A DNA stretch of 22,832 nucleotides from MGML01 sp964493985 (GCA_964493985.1 CAZBQL010000047.1:1-22832); one strand, 5' to 3'; positions 1-7,580 are shown, numbered from the stretch's first letter. Numbers and translations are program-made. Notes: a model not told the origin generated them from the sequence alone.

Positions 1-48
1 CCGTTCGTGGTGAGCCTGTCGAACCACAACGGCCCCCTTCGACAAGGG
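1..48. repeat. REP-like intergenic palindromic repeat
   Basis: The first 32 bases form an imperfect palindrome (arms CCGTT-C-GTGGT and ACCACAACGG, one bulged base). Bases 35-48 form a second small hairpin, CCCTT-CGAC-AAGGG. TGTCGAA (17-23) can also pair with TTCGACA (38-44), so the whole unit could fold as a cruciform. Sequences of this GTTCGTGGTGAGC..GTCGAAC kind occur in many copies between genes in some environmental bacterial genomes. The element is cut by the window edge, so its full length is unknown. I see no U-run that would make it a classical terminator for the acetyltransferase that ends at 80. Confidence 0.6.
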
Positions 49-79
49 CTGACGGAATAATTATAACAGTAATTACCGC

Positions 80-544
80 TTACTGATCAAAATACATGCG
101 GAAACCTTCGGCGGTAGCGTTATAGCCGATCGCTTTGTAGAACTTATGAGCTTCCTCGGTCCGCCTCTTGTCACTCATCAACTGTATCTTGCAGCATCCG
201 GTCTCCAGGGCTTTTTCTTTGATATATTCCATGAGGAGTGTTCCGGCCCCGGTCCTGCGGTATTTATTATCGACAACCACGTTTTCAACGATTATCCATG
301 GTTTTCCGCCGTGAGTAAGATTGGGTACTATCGTCAGCATCGAAGTACCGATGACTTTTCCGTTTTCCTCAGCGACTATCACATCGCATCCAGGCATAGA
401 TGTGATATCAGAGAATGCCTTTTTGTGAGAGTCCAGAACCAGATCAGGCTCATCTCTGCCATCCGTGGGAGGAATAGCAAGTTGAAGGTATAGTTCGAGT
501 ATCCTCGGCAGATCATTTTCGGTTGCTGTCCTGATTACGGTCAT
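80..544 (-). CDS. GNAT family N-acetyltransferase
   Basis: A 154-residue single-domain GNAT enzyme, which would transfer an acetyl group from acetyl-CoA to an amine of unknown identity. The acetyl-CoA pyrophosphate loop is visible as R96-R-T-G-A-G101 after the beta-4 strand ENVVVDNKYR. A C-terminal AHKFYKAIGY motif (132-141) is the usual motif B end of the family. Length is typical. The ATG is preceded by GGAGAG at a good distance, and an extended -10 promoter lies just upstream, so it is probably monocistronic. It is separated from its divergent neighbour, an SDR gene, by about 260 bases. The family is certain; the substrate cannot be read from sequence. Confidence 0.9.
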   Translation of the reverse strand: MTVIRTATENDLPRILELYLQLAIPPTDGRDEPDLVLDSHKKAFSDITSMPGCDVIVAEENGKVIGTSMLTIVPNLTHGGKPWIIVENVVVDNKYRRTGAGTLLMEYIKEKALETGCCKIQLMSDKRRTEEAHKFYKAIGYNATAEGFRMYFDQ

Positions 545-597
545 TGTTGTCTCTCCGTGTTAACCATGAATATAGTCGTTCATCTCACGATAAGGAG

Positions 598-626
598 AGT
601 ATAGCACCGGCGATTTCAGATAGTAA
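598..626 (-). promoter_or_regulatory. Predicted promoter of the GNAT gene
   Basis: Read on the minus strand, TGC-TATACT is an extended -10 (box at 598-603). A weak -35-like TTACTA lies at 621-626 with 17 bases between. Transcription would start near 591, giving a leader of about 45 bases that ends in a GGAGAG ribosome site. Visual match only. Confidence 0.4.
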
Positions 627-688
627 AGGATTATTCACCTCGACTCAAATATTACATAGTTGAGTAATAAAGATTAGAATTGCAATGT

Positions 689-717
689 TTGACATCAAGA
701 GACCATTGGTCTATGTT
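689..717 (+). promoter_or_regulatory. Predicted sigma-70 type promoter of the SDR gene
   Basis: A perfect -35 TTGACA (689-694), a 17-base spacer and a -10 TATGTT (712-717) point toward the SDR gene. Expected start is near 724, so the leader is about 80 bases. A 13-base palindrome fills the spacer next to the -10 and is listed separately. Confidence 0.6.
700..712. promoter_or_regulatory. Palindromic operator candidate between -35 and -10
   Basis: AGACCA-T-TGGTCT is a perfect inverted repeat with 6-base arms and a 1-base centre. It lies within the promoter spacer and touches the first base of the -10. Placement in a spacer is typical of a repressor site that blocks RNA polymerase. The arms resemble GntR-type (FadR-like) half-sites, but the cognate regulator is not in this window. 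Confidence 0.4.
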
Positions 718-805
718 ATTTGGCATATAAATAAATGTCCGCGTAACTCATGGAGTATTCATGTGGAAATATGGAAAGAACAGTTTAAATGATGGAGGTA
801 TTCAG

Positions 806-1600
806 ATGAAACTGGAGGACAAAGTAGCTATTGTTGTTGGGGGTGCGAGTGGTGTCGGCAGAGCCTCGGCAGCTCTCCTGGCACAAGAAGGCGCTAAGGT
901 GATAATAGCCGACGTGGTAAAAGAAAATGCCGATAAAGTTGCCAGTGATATCAGGGCAAAAGGTAGGGAAGCTTCGACAGTGAAGGTAGACTTCAGGTAT
1001 GAGGATGAAGTGAATGAGATGGTCAGGACTACCCTGGAGAAATACGGCAAGATAGATATCCTGGTCAACGCAGCTGGTGGAATCGTTGGGACATTATTAC
1101 CGACGAATCTTACCGGTGACCTTCCAACAAGGGGCGCTCCGGTTGCCGAACAGACGAAGGAACTCTGGGACTGGATGATGGATATGAATCTGAACGGACC
1201 CCGTAACTGCGTTCGGGCGGTGATAAACCACATGATAGAAAGAAAAAGTGGAAAAATCGTACTGGTTTCCTCTATTGCCGCAATAGATGGCCTGGCTGGT
1301 AATTCCGACTATACTGCCGCCAAAGCCGGCGTAATCGGGTTTGTTAAAGCACTGGCCAGGGAGGTTGCGCAATACGGGATACAGGCTAACTGTGTTACTC
1401 CGAGTGCCACCTGGAGTGAGGGCAGACAGGCAGCAATGGCACATCACCGACCAGAAGGGCAGGAGGTTAAAGTCGATATGACGGGAATGGCAATGCCCGA
1501 AGAACTCGCAGAAGCAGTGCTTTTCCTGGTCTCATATGGTTCCGACCATATGAGTGGTCAGAACATCATATTCGGTATACCGATGCCGCCCAGAGGATAA
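806..1600 (+). CDS. SDR family NAD(P)-dependent oxidoreductase
   Basis: A classical short-chain dehydrogenase/reductase of 264 residues. The cofactor loop reads G12-G-A-S-G-V-G18, followed by NAAGG at 88-92. The catalytic set is S156, Y169 and K173, with the 13-residue Ser-Tyr spacing seen in FabG. The residue after the active site is unusual: NCVTPS (195-200) replaces the common N.V.PG. The reading frame extends upstream to 761, but ATG at 806 is chosen because GGAGG (794-798) precedes it and the protein then starts with the standard MKLEDKVAIV. D36 after the second strand (IIAD) suggests NAD(H) preference. The substrate is not identifiable; FabG-like, 3-hydroxyacyl or alcohol dehydrogenase roles are all possible. 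Confidence 0.93.
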   Translation: MKLEDKVAIVVGGASGVGRASAALLAQEGAKVIIADVVKENADKVASDIRAKGREASTVKVDFRYEDEVNEMVRTTLEKYGKIDILVNAAGGIVGTLLPTNLTGDLPTRGAPVAEQTKELWDWMMDMNLNGPRNCVRAVINHMIERKSGKIVLVSSIAAIDGLAGNSDYTAAKAGVIGFVKALAREVAQYGIQANCVTPSATWSEGRQAAMAHHRPEGQEVKVDMTGMAMPEELAEAVLFLVSYGSDHMSGQNIIFGIPMPPRG

Positions 1601-1610
1601 CTTAAGTATT

Positions 1611-1665
1611 TGCAGGAACCAGTCTAAAAACTCGTAAAAATTCTAAATACTGATAACTTAACTCT
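1611..1665 (+). repeat. 55-base direct repeat, left copy at gap edge
   Basis: Starts TGCAGGAACC and ends TAACTTAACTCT, directly abutting the run of Ns. It is identical base for base to 1766-1820. Confidence 0.95.
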
Positions 1666-1765
1666 NNNNNNNNNNNNNNNNNNNNNNNNNNNNNNNNNNN
1701 NNNNNNNNNNNNNNNNNNNNNNNNNNNNNNNNNNNNNNNNNNNNNNNNNNNNNNNNNNNNNNNNN
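1666..1765. other. Scaffold gap of 100 Ns
   Basis: Exactly 100 Ns, a conventional fixed-size placeholder for a gap of unknown length. See the flanking 55-base repeats. Confidence 0.98.
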
Positions 1766-1820
1766 TGCAGGAACCAGTCTAAAAACTCGTAAAAATTCTA
1801 AATACTGATAACTTAACTCT
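1766..1820 (+). repeat. 55-base direct repeat, right copy at gap edge
   Basis: Identical to 1611-1665 and starts at the first base after the gap. Confidence 0.95.
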
Positions 1821-1840
1821 GAGAAACCTTTGAGAAAGTT

Positions 1841-1864
1841 CCCTCTCCCGACCGCGGGAGAGGG
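1841..1864. repeat. Perfect GC-rich hairpin, REP-like
   Basis: CCCTCTCCCG-ACCG-CGGGAGAGGG: a 10-base perfect stem with a 4-base loop. It lies downstream of purA (minus) and shares the CTCTCCC arm with the hairpin at 1909-1928, so both look like members of one interspersed family. It could act as a transcription or mRNA 3' end barrier between the convergent genes, but no U-run follows on either strand. Confidence 0.6.
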
Positions 1865-1908
1865 TCAAGGGGGTTACGCTCAAATCGTTACTTTTCACCC
1901 TCACCTAA

Positions 1909-1928
1909 CCTCTCCCTGAAGGGAGAGG
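1909..1928. repeat. Second REP-like hairpin
   Basis: CCTCTCCC-TGAA-GGGAGAGG: an 8-base perfect stem with a TGAA loop. It is preceded by CACCCTCACCTAA, a stretch common next to such interspersed hairpins in environmental genomes. It lies 60 bases past the purA stop and may stabilise the 3' end of that operon. Confidence 0.6.
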
Positions 1929-1986
1929 AATGTCCTGATCGATATTCGGTTATGTTAACCAGAGGTCTCTTAGGTAGTAGTATTTT

Positions 1987-3270
1987 TTATAAAATCGGTT
2001 TCTTCCAGATAGTCTGGCTTCTTTCGGGACCGACACTGATAAAGTTGACCGGACAGGAGAGGAGTTCTTCGAGTCTTTCGATGTATTTAATCGCCAGTTT
2101 AGGCAGCTTATCATATTCGAGTATTCCACTGATATCGGTCTGCCATCCCGGCATTTCTTCATATACCGGCTTTACTTTTTCCAGGGCGTGGATAGTACCG
2201 GGAAAGTAGTCGATTATTTCCCCATCCAGTTCGTAAGCTGTGCATATTTTGATGAACGGAAGTGTATCGAGGTTATCGAGCTTGGTGATAGCCAACCCGG
2301 TAAAGCCGTTCAAGCGGTTGGTCATACGGGCGGCAACCGCGTCGAACCAGCCGCAGTCACGCGGCCTGCCGCTGACCGTACCGTACTCGTTTCCCCGTTT
2401 TCTAAGCATTTCTCCGAGTTCATCGTCGAGTCTTGTCGGCATCGGTCCGGCGCCAACCCGGGTAATATATCCCTTGTACACACCCACTACTGCGTCTATT
2501 CGGGTCGGGCCGATCCCGGCACCGATACTTGCACCTCCCGCCATGGGTGAAGACGATGTAGCGTAAGGGTAGGTACCGAAATCCGGGTCCAGCAACGTTC
2601 CCTGGGCCCCTTCCAGGAGAATCTGAGAGCCGTTCTTTATTGCATTGTCCAGTATCAGTGATGTTTCACGGATGAAGGGCGCCAATTTTTCAGCGTACTC
2701 ACAGTACTGCCGGTGAATTTCCTCATATGAAAGCGGTTCGGCGTTATATACACGGGTAATGATATTATTTTTATATTCGAGGATACTTTTCAGCCGTTCA
2801 GGAAAGTATTCATTATCCAGGAGATCACCCATCCTGATACCGATTCTGGCTGTTTTATCTGCAAAAGCAGGTCCTATTCCTTTGCGTGTCGTTCCGATAG
2901 CGCCTTTCCCTCTTGCCTCCTCTTCATACCCTTCAAGGACAAGGTGATAAGGCATAATGATGTTAGCCCGGTCGCTGATAATCAGGTTATCGGTAGATAT
3001 TCCACGTTTGTTAAGCGATGACATTTCTTCAAGCAGTACGACCGGGTTAATAACTACTCCGTTGCCGATAATACAGGTTGTGTCAGGATTGAAAACACCG
3101 GAAGGAACAAGCTGGAGAGCGAATTTACCAAAAGGATTTATTATGGTATGACCGGCGTTATCGCCGCCGGAAAAGCGTACCACTATGTCCGCTTTCTCAG
3201 CCAGCATATCAATTACTTTGCCTTTTCCTTCGTCTCCCCATTGAGCACCAATGACAGCAATGACAGGCAT
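1987..3270 (-). CDS. purA: Adenylosuccinate synthetase
   Basis: Joins IMP and aspartate using GTP to make adenylosuccinate, the first committed step to AMP. At 427 residues it has the family's normal length. The P-loop like segment reads G12-D-E-G-K-G-K18, with catalytic D13 and H41 (GGDNAGHT) in their standard places. The IMP/aspartate segments VSGRPRDCGWFDA and TKLDNLDTLP are also present. A GGAGG site lies 9 bases before the ATG. It is the last gene of an operon after the PIP-synthase-like gene (21 bases between them), an uncommon pairing of purine and lipid genes. Identification is secure. Confidence 0.98.
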   Translation of the reverse strand: MPVIAVIGAQWGDEGKGKVIDMLAEKADIVVRFSGGDNAGHTIINPFGKFALQLVPSGVFNPDTTCIIGNGVVINPVVLLEEMSSLNKRGISTDNLIISDRANIIMPYHLVLEGYEEEARGKGAIGTTRKGIGPAFADKTARIGIRMGDLLDNEYFPERLKSILEYKNNIITRVYNAEPLSYEEIHRQYCEYAEKLAPFIRETSLILDNAIKNGSQILLEGAQGTLLDPDFGTYPYATSSSPMAGGASIGAGIGPTRIDAVVGVYKGYITRVGAGPMPTRLDDELGEMLRKRGNEYGTVSGRPRDCGWFDAVAARMTNRLNGFTGLAITKLDNLDTLPFIKICTAYELDGEIIDYFPGTIHALEKVKPVYEEMPGWQTDISGILEYDKLPKLAIKYIERLEELLSCPVNFISVGPERSQTIWKKPIL

Positions 3271-3291
3271 TTTTAAACCTCCAGATAGCAG

Positions 3292-3981
3292 CTATTTTGA
3301 AGTGAGTTTCCAGGCGTGAAGAAGCCTTTGAACGACAGTGATAATACTAAATAACGAAATGATACCAAGAGTTATCAGTAAAGCATTATTGAATCCGCTG
3401 AGCAGGAGACCGATCGCAAGGACGATGATCCTCTCAGGACGAGTAAATATTCCGACTTCGCAATCGATTCCTGCTGATTCGGCTCTCGACCTGATATAAC
3501 TTACCATCATCGAACTGACAAGAGCGATACTTGTAATCCAGATGCCGGGAATCGAACCGTCTTTTCCATATACGACCAGTATACTTACCATAAGGGCTGC
3601 TTCGGATAGTCGGTCAAGTGTAGAATCGAGAATTCCGCCGAACCTGGTTACCTGGTTGGTATTACGGGCAAGAGAACCATCCAGCATGTCGAAAAACCCG
3701 GCTGCGAGTACAACGAAACCGGCTGCGAACCGATTGCCGGTAAGTATAAGGGCGGCAGCGCCGAGAGTAACAAGGAAACCGAATATGGTAAGGGTATTAG
3801 GGGTTATGCGTGTTCTTGACAGGAACCGGACTATTGCCGGTGTAAGGTAGGAGGCTATAGTTCTACGAAATTCGTTTAGTTTCGTGGTCACTTTTTGTTT
3901 CCGGGGAATTACCTTCTGAGTATCCAAGCAGATTTTCCCTCTATTCAGGTTTATCGAGACCAAAGATCCCGGAATCGCCAC
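3292..3981 (-). CDS. CDP-alcohol phosphatidyltransferase, probable phosphatidylinositol-phosphate synthase
   Basis: A membrane enzyme that swaps CMP of a CDP-diacylglycerol for an alcohol phosphate. The full metal-binding signature is present: D98-x2-D101-G-x2-A-R106-x8-G115-x3-D119-x3-D123. The later T-RPER motif (180-184) and the PimA-like gene directly upstream favour inositol-1-phosphate as acceptor, as in actinobacterial PgsA1. About five or six hydrophobic segments follow residue 63. The start is uncertain. GTG at 3981 gives 229 residues, 2 bases after the pimA stop. GTG at 3891 (residue 31) gives 199 residues and the usual N-terminus of the family. Neither has a strong ribosome site. 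Archaetidyl or glycerophosphate transfer cannot be excluded. Confidence 0.85.
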   Translation of the reverse strand: MAIPGSLVSINLNRGKICLDTQKVIPRKQKVTTKLNEFRRTIASYLTPAIVRFLSRTRITPNTLTIFGFLVTLGAAALILTGNRFAAGFVVLAAGFFDMLDGSLARNTNQVTRFGGILDSTLDRLSEAALMVSILVVYGKDGSIPGIWITSIALVSSMMVSYIRSRAESAGIDCEVGIFTRPERIIVLAIGLLLSGFNNALLITLGIISLFSIITVVQRLLHAWKLTSK

Positions 3982-3983
3982 TG

Positions 3984-5123
3984 TTATTTATTACCGTATT
4001 GTTCCAGCACTTCATTATAATAATCAGAGACTCTCCGGGCAAGTTTTTCCCAGCCGTATTTCTCTGCGGTCTTTCTTGCTTTTTGCGAAAGGTTCTTCTG
4101 GAGTTCAGAATCCTGGAGCAGGTTCACCAGAGTCAAGGCGAGATATTTTGAATTCCGGGGAGGAACAAGAAGCCCGTCCTGTCCGTGGGTGATAACGCTG
4201 GAATATCCGTCTATATGGCTGGCGACTACCGGTTTGCCGACAGCCATCCCCTCGAGAAGCACGATGCCGAAACTCTCGTGAGAAGTCGCGGGGGAACAAT
4301 ATACGTCCGCGGTCTTAAAATACCTGGGTTTGTCTTCTTCGGGAACGGACCCGGTAAATACAAGATCATCCTCCGTAAGGCCGTGATTTCTTGCCCATTT
4401 CTCATAAGGTTTACGCAGGTGAGAAGTCTGTCCGGCGATTATCAGTCTCGTATTGGGTAGCTCATTATGTACCTCGTGGAATGCTTTGATAAGGTAGATA
4501 AGACCTTTTCGGCGTTCCTGTCGACCGAGAAAAAGAATGTTTTGCCTTCCGTCACTGAATTCCGGGAGTGGTTCGACGTCAGGATGGAACCGTTCGGTAT
4601 CGATCCCGTTTGGAATGATGATATAGTCACCCGGTATGTGCTTTCTAGCATACATCATTGCCATATTGGAAACGGCGATTCTCCCGTGGAGTTTTCGCAT
4701 CCTCCGCTTGATCATCCAGGTGCTGATAGGTTTTCCCCAGTTATATCCTGGTTTTCCGTCCCAGGCATGGAAAGTCCCGATGGTGGTAGCATTCGAAAAG
4801 CGAAGTATGGCGCTGCAGAGCATCGGCATAAAGGGTTCGTGAAGGTGGATTATATCGAACTTTTCGCGTTCGAGTACCTGTTTGATCGCCGGAGCGAGGT
4901 GAAGCGATATACTTACGCGTATTACCGAACCGCTGGCGGGTATGGGGCGGGGTTTGCCTATCGGTATGAACCTGTCTCCGAAGATAGGTATATCGTTGGA
5001 TGCGGGGGCGATAACCTTAACCTCATGTCCCATGCGGGTGAGATAGGTTTCGAGCGACGATATGTGACTGGTCACTCCACCGGCGAAAGCAAAATCATAT
5101 GGTGAAACCAATGCAATTTTCAT
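3984..5123 (-). CDS. pimA: GT4 glycosyltransferase, PimA-like phosphatidylinositol mannosyltransferase
   Basis: A 379-residue GT-B fold glycosyltransferase. The N-terminus MKIALVSPYDF..GGV with G15-G16 matches the donor loop of PimA. HLHEPF (93-98) supplies the conserved acidic/histidine site. R201 and K206 in GRQERRKG bind the nucleotide-sugar phosphates. E283 and E291 (ESFGIVLLE) are the EX7E motif of GT4 retaining enzymes. PimA adds the first mannose from GDP-mannose to phosphatidylinositol on the inner membrane face. Head position in the operon before a PIP-synthase-like gene supports this role. No acyltransferase gene lies between them, unlike the actinobacterial locus. Another lipid glycosyl acceptor remains possible. 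Confidence 0.82.
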   Translation of the reverse strand: MKIALVSPYDFAFAGGVTSHISSLETYLTRMGHEVKVIAPASNDIPIFGDRFIPIGKPRPIPASGSVIRVSISLHLAPAIKQVLEREKFDIIHLHEPFMPMLCSAILRFSNATTIGTFHAWDGKPGYNWGKPISTWMIKRRMRKLHGRIAVSNMAMMYARKHIPGDYIIIPNGIDTERFHPDVEPLPEFSDGRQNILFLGRQERRKGLIYLIKAFHEVHNELPNTRLIIAGQTSHLRKPYEKWARNHGLTEDDLVFTGSVPEEDKPRYFKTADVYCSPATSHESFGIVLLEGMAVGKPVVASHIDGYSSVITHGQDGLLVPPRNSKYLALTLVNLLQDSELQKNLSQKARKTAEKYGWEKLARRVSDYYNEVLEQYGNK

Positions 5124-5164
5124 AACCTATGTCCAGTCATAAAACGATAATTTCATGACGTATC

Positions 5165-5254
5165 TTATTTATTTCCTTTTCCGGGAGTATCTGCGACGCT
5201 ATTTTTAGCAATAAAGTCTTCAACCGTTTTACCCGTTTCATCATATCCAGCCAT
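5165..5254 (-). CDS. Possible 29-residue leader peptide
   Basis: An ATG at 5254 opens 29 codons ending in TAA at 5165-5167, 41 bases before pimA. The peptide begins MAGYDETGKT and ends PGKGNK; it is hydrophilic with no signal sequence. The ATG is 4 bases past a perfect TATAAT, so it could only be read from a leaderless or near-leaderless transcript. No homologue is recognised. It may be chance; reported because it occupies most of the operon leader. Confidence 0.2.
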   Translation of the reverse strand: MAGYDETGKTVEDFIAKNSVADTPGKGNK

Positions 5255-5258
5255 CAAG

Positions 5259-5287
5259 ATTATACTATGATTCGGCTTGGTTGTCCC
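5259..5287 (-). promoter_or_regulatory. Predicted promoter of the pimA-PIPS-purA operon
   Basis: On the minus strand GGGACA (5282-5287) lies 17 bases before a perfect TATAAT (5259-5264). Expected start is near 5252, giving a leader of about 130 bases before pimA. A 29-codon open frame begins at 5254, almost at the start site. Confidence 0.5.
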
Positions 5288-5374
5288 TGCATTCGTTACT
5301 AATATATCCCAGAAAAACTATATGATTAATCCACTATTCCCGTCAAGCCTTATATCGAAAAAATCGTTATTCAC

Positions 5375-6292
5375 CTATATAAATACCTTTTCAGGCTGCC
5401 ACTGTCCGGTTGCGCTAACATACCGAAGTATACCAAGAAAACGTCCGTCGAGTCCGTATGCGCGGCAACGAATTTCCTGAAATTCTGCCGGTTGGGATTG
5501 ATCCTTCGATGTGTGTGTGCCGATTACGGTATTGTCGATTGTACGCCCGTGCTGAATATCCTGCCTGGTATCATCGTTAACCACGATAGCTTTTAGATGA
5601 AGAAGCACGCTGTCGATTGGGTAAATATACCTCTGCCAGTAACTTCCTGAGTATGACATTTCCAGTTCATCGAGTGAAACGCTATCGTCTATTGAGAACG
5701 GACCGTATTTTCTGCGTACCAGGCTTTTCATATGGGCACCGCAGCCGATCATTTGCCCGAGATCATGGGCTATAGAACGTATATATGTCCCTTTCCCACA
5801 GGTTACGTCGATCGTAACTACCGGAGGGTTCCACTCTCTGATGGTGATATTGTGAATCACGACAGGGCGACTAGCTATTTCAACGTTGACTCCTGACCGG
5901 GCCAGTTCATAGTAAGGTTTCCCCTTATTCTTAAGGGCACTGTATATGGGCGGTACCTGTTGGATATCACCCAGGAAGTTTTTCAGAACCGTCTCTATCC
6001 GATTTCTGTCTACGGATGATGAATCTTTTACAGAAGTTACAGAACCGGTTGCATCATACGTGTCTGTGGTTTTTCCGAATTCTATCCCGGCTCGGTAATC
6101 TTTGGTGCTGTCCATCAGATATTCAATGACACGTGTTCCACGGCCAAAACAAATCGGAAGTACTCCGGAAGCGGCAGGATCGAGTGTACCGGCATGTCCG
6201 ACACGTTTTTCATCTGTCAGTTTCTTAATTCTGGAAACGATGTTGAATGAGGTTGGTCCTTCGGGTTTATTTATATTGAGAATGCCGTTCAT
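5375..6292 (-). CDS. truB: tRNA pseudouridine-55 synthase TruB
   Basis: Makes pseudouridine 55 in the T-loop of tRNAs. The 305-residue protein carries the family motif GHAGTLDPAASGVLP with catalytic D38, plus the N-terminal INKPEGPTSF motif and the C-terminal GTYIRSIAHDLG segment (motif III). Length and domain order are standard, with a PUA-like tail after about residue 230. It is the last gene of the nusA-infB cluster, 21 bases after the aminotransferase. The start has only a weak ribosome site (GGTATCGG). Confidence 0.97.
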   Translation of the reverse strand: MNGILNINKPEGPTSFNIVSRIKKLTDEKRVGHAGTLDPAASGVLPICFGRGTRVIEYLMDSTKDYRAGIEFGKTTDTYDATGSVTSVKDSSSVDRNRIETVLKNFLGDIQQVPPIYSALKNKGKPYYELARSGVNVEIASRPVVIHNITIREWNPPVVTIDVTCGKGTYIRSIAHDLGQMIGCGAHMKSLVRRKYGPFSIDDSVSLDELEMSYSGSYWQRYIYPIDSVLLHLKAIVVNDDTRQDIQHGRTIDNTVIGTHTSKDQSQPAEFQEIRCRAYGLDGRFLGILRYVSATGQWQPEKVFI

Positions 6293-6313
6293 CCGATACC
6301 CGTACGAGCTTAA

Positions 6314-7486
6314 TTACCAGTCCCTGATCCGGCTAATCCTGTCCAGGGCTTCTTCGATTTTTTCTTTTGGAAGGAAGATTGTAGCACGGCAGTAACCTTT
6401 TCCATTTTCACCGAAATATACTCCCGGCATCAGGGCTACATGAGCTTTATCGATCAATCGATTGAGGACAAATTCTTCATCATCATATCTGTCCGGGACT
6501 TTTATCCACAGGTATGGAGTGGCTGCGGGTAATTCCACACTGAGACCCAGCTCGTTCAATCCTTTAGCGAAAACATTCCTTCGCTCTTTGAGGATTTCGA
6601 AATATTCCTGCATTTCTTCTTTAACAACTGGACTTGTTAATGCGTAAGCACCTGCTTTTTGTTTATACCACTCTACTCCCTGGCTGTATTGACCGTTAAA
6701 TTTCATCCAGCGCTGGATATTCTCCTCACTGCTGACGACCCAGCCAAGACCGATACCCACAAAGTTATAGTGCTTGGAAAAGGAGACTATTTCATACCCG
6801 TAATCAACCAGTCCTGAGATCTGTGCAATTGATACTGGCTTAGTACTTTCGTCGAATACATAATCTTTGTACGCCTTGTCGAAAATACCGATTATATCGT
6901 TTTTCCTCATTTTTTCGGCGAGAGAGATGTAATAATTTTGATCTGCTACACTGCCGAGAGGGTTATTCGGATCGCAAAAGTACAACGCGACCGTATCTTG
7001 CCGGCTAAAATCGAATTCCGGCAACCACCCGGACTCAGCCGAAGTCCTTACGCGGTCGATCTTGTGATTGGACAGAACGGTCGCAGCTTCATAGGCGGGA
7101 TAGACAGGATCGGGGATCTGAATACTTCCGGAGCCACACAGCCTGGTAATGTTATGCAGAAATTCTTTGGTCCATCCGGTTACATGTATGTTTTCCGGTT
7201 TTAAAGTGACGGAATGTCGATCATGGTAATGTTCGATTATAGCTTCAATGAGTTCAGGAATACCGCGTTCGGGATGAACATCGATCGGATAGCCGAAAGT
7301 CGATCTATCTTCGAGTACGAATTCGGATAAGGCTTTCTTAACCGATGCTGGAGCTTCCATATCAGGAATACCGATACGGGCATTGATTACGGAAATTCCG
7401 TCTCTTTTTTCTACTTCTCTTGATATCCTGGCAACTCTAATGAATGGATAATCAGGGATCTGGTTTGCGAGCGGTGAGATTTTCAT
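6314..7486 (-). CDS. PLP-dependent aminotransferase class I/II
   Basis: A fold-type I aminotransferase of 390 residues. PLP-binding residues are recognisable: PDPVYPAY (125-132), CDPNNPLG (171-178), D203 in IFDKAY and the Schiff-base lysine K238 in SFSKHYN. A carboxylate-binding arginine lies in YCRATIFLP near the C-terminus. The overall pattern resembles LL-diaminopimelate aminotransferases and related enzymes of Chloroflexota and Firmicutes, but the substrate is not fixed by sequence. It sits between rbfA and truB, where DHH/NrnA-type genes are more usual, so its link to the translation cluster is probably positional. The ribosome site is weak. Confidence 0.88.
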   Translation of the reverse strand: MKISPLANQIPDYPFIRVARISREVEKRDGISVINARIGIPDMEAPASVKKALSEFVLEDRSTFGYPIDVHPERGIPELIEAIIEHYHDRHSVTLKPENIHVTGWTKEFLHNITRLCGSGSIQIPDPVYPAYEAATVLSNHKIDRVRTSAESGWLPEFDFSRQDTVALYFCDPNNPLGSVADQNYYISLAEKMRKNDIIGIFDKAYKDYVFDESTKPVSIAQISGLVDYGYEIVSFSKHYNFVGIGLGWVVSSEENIQRWMKFNGQYSQGVEWYKQKAGAYALTSPVVKEEMQEYFEILKERRNVFAKGLNELGLSVELPAATPYLWIKVPDRYDDEEFVLNRLIDKAHVALMPGVYFGENGKGYCRATIFLPKEKIEEALDRISRIRDW

Positions 7487-7552
7487 TTTTTGCTTTCTGA
7501 ACTTTATTTTGGCTGGGTATTAACTACCGGAGTGGATTTTGTTCGTCTATTA

Positions 7553-7565
7553 GTAAATCATTTAC
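7553..7565. promoter_or_regulatory. Short perfect palindrome between rbfA and aminotransferase
   Basis: GTAAAT-C-ATTTAC, 6-base arms with a 1-base centre, lies in the 94-base space after the rbfA stop and about 70 bases before the aminotransferase start. It could be an operator for an internal promoter, but no convincing -35/-10 pair is next to it. Confidence 0.25.
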
Positions 7566-7580
7566 AGGCGAAAATCGATT

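Larger units (their letters stand above)
1601..1986. other. Convergent intergenic stretch with an assembly gap
   Basis: This region lies between the ends of the SDR gene and purA. It holds a 100-N gap (1666-1765), an identical 55-base sequence on both sides of it, and two perfect hairpins (1841-1864, 1909-1928). No open frame or RNA gene was recognised. If the flanking copies are the same bases counted twice, the real distance between the two genes is about 231 bases. Confidence 0.8.

Noticed and set aside
1611..1820. Attachment site or CRISPR-like direct repeats
   Set aside because: Only two copies, each touching the N run exactly, with no integrase or cas genes; an assembly overlap explains it better.
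4467..5105. Open frame of 212 codons on the plus strand
   Set aside because: It is antisense to the PimA-like gene, has no ribosome site and no recognisable domain.
5124..5374. Riboswitch or RNA gene between truB and pimA
   Set aside because: No conserved core or strong nested stems could be recognised; only a promoter and a small open frame are supported.
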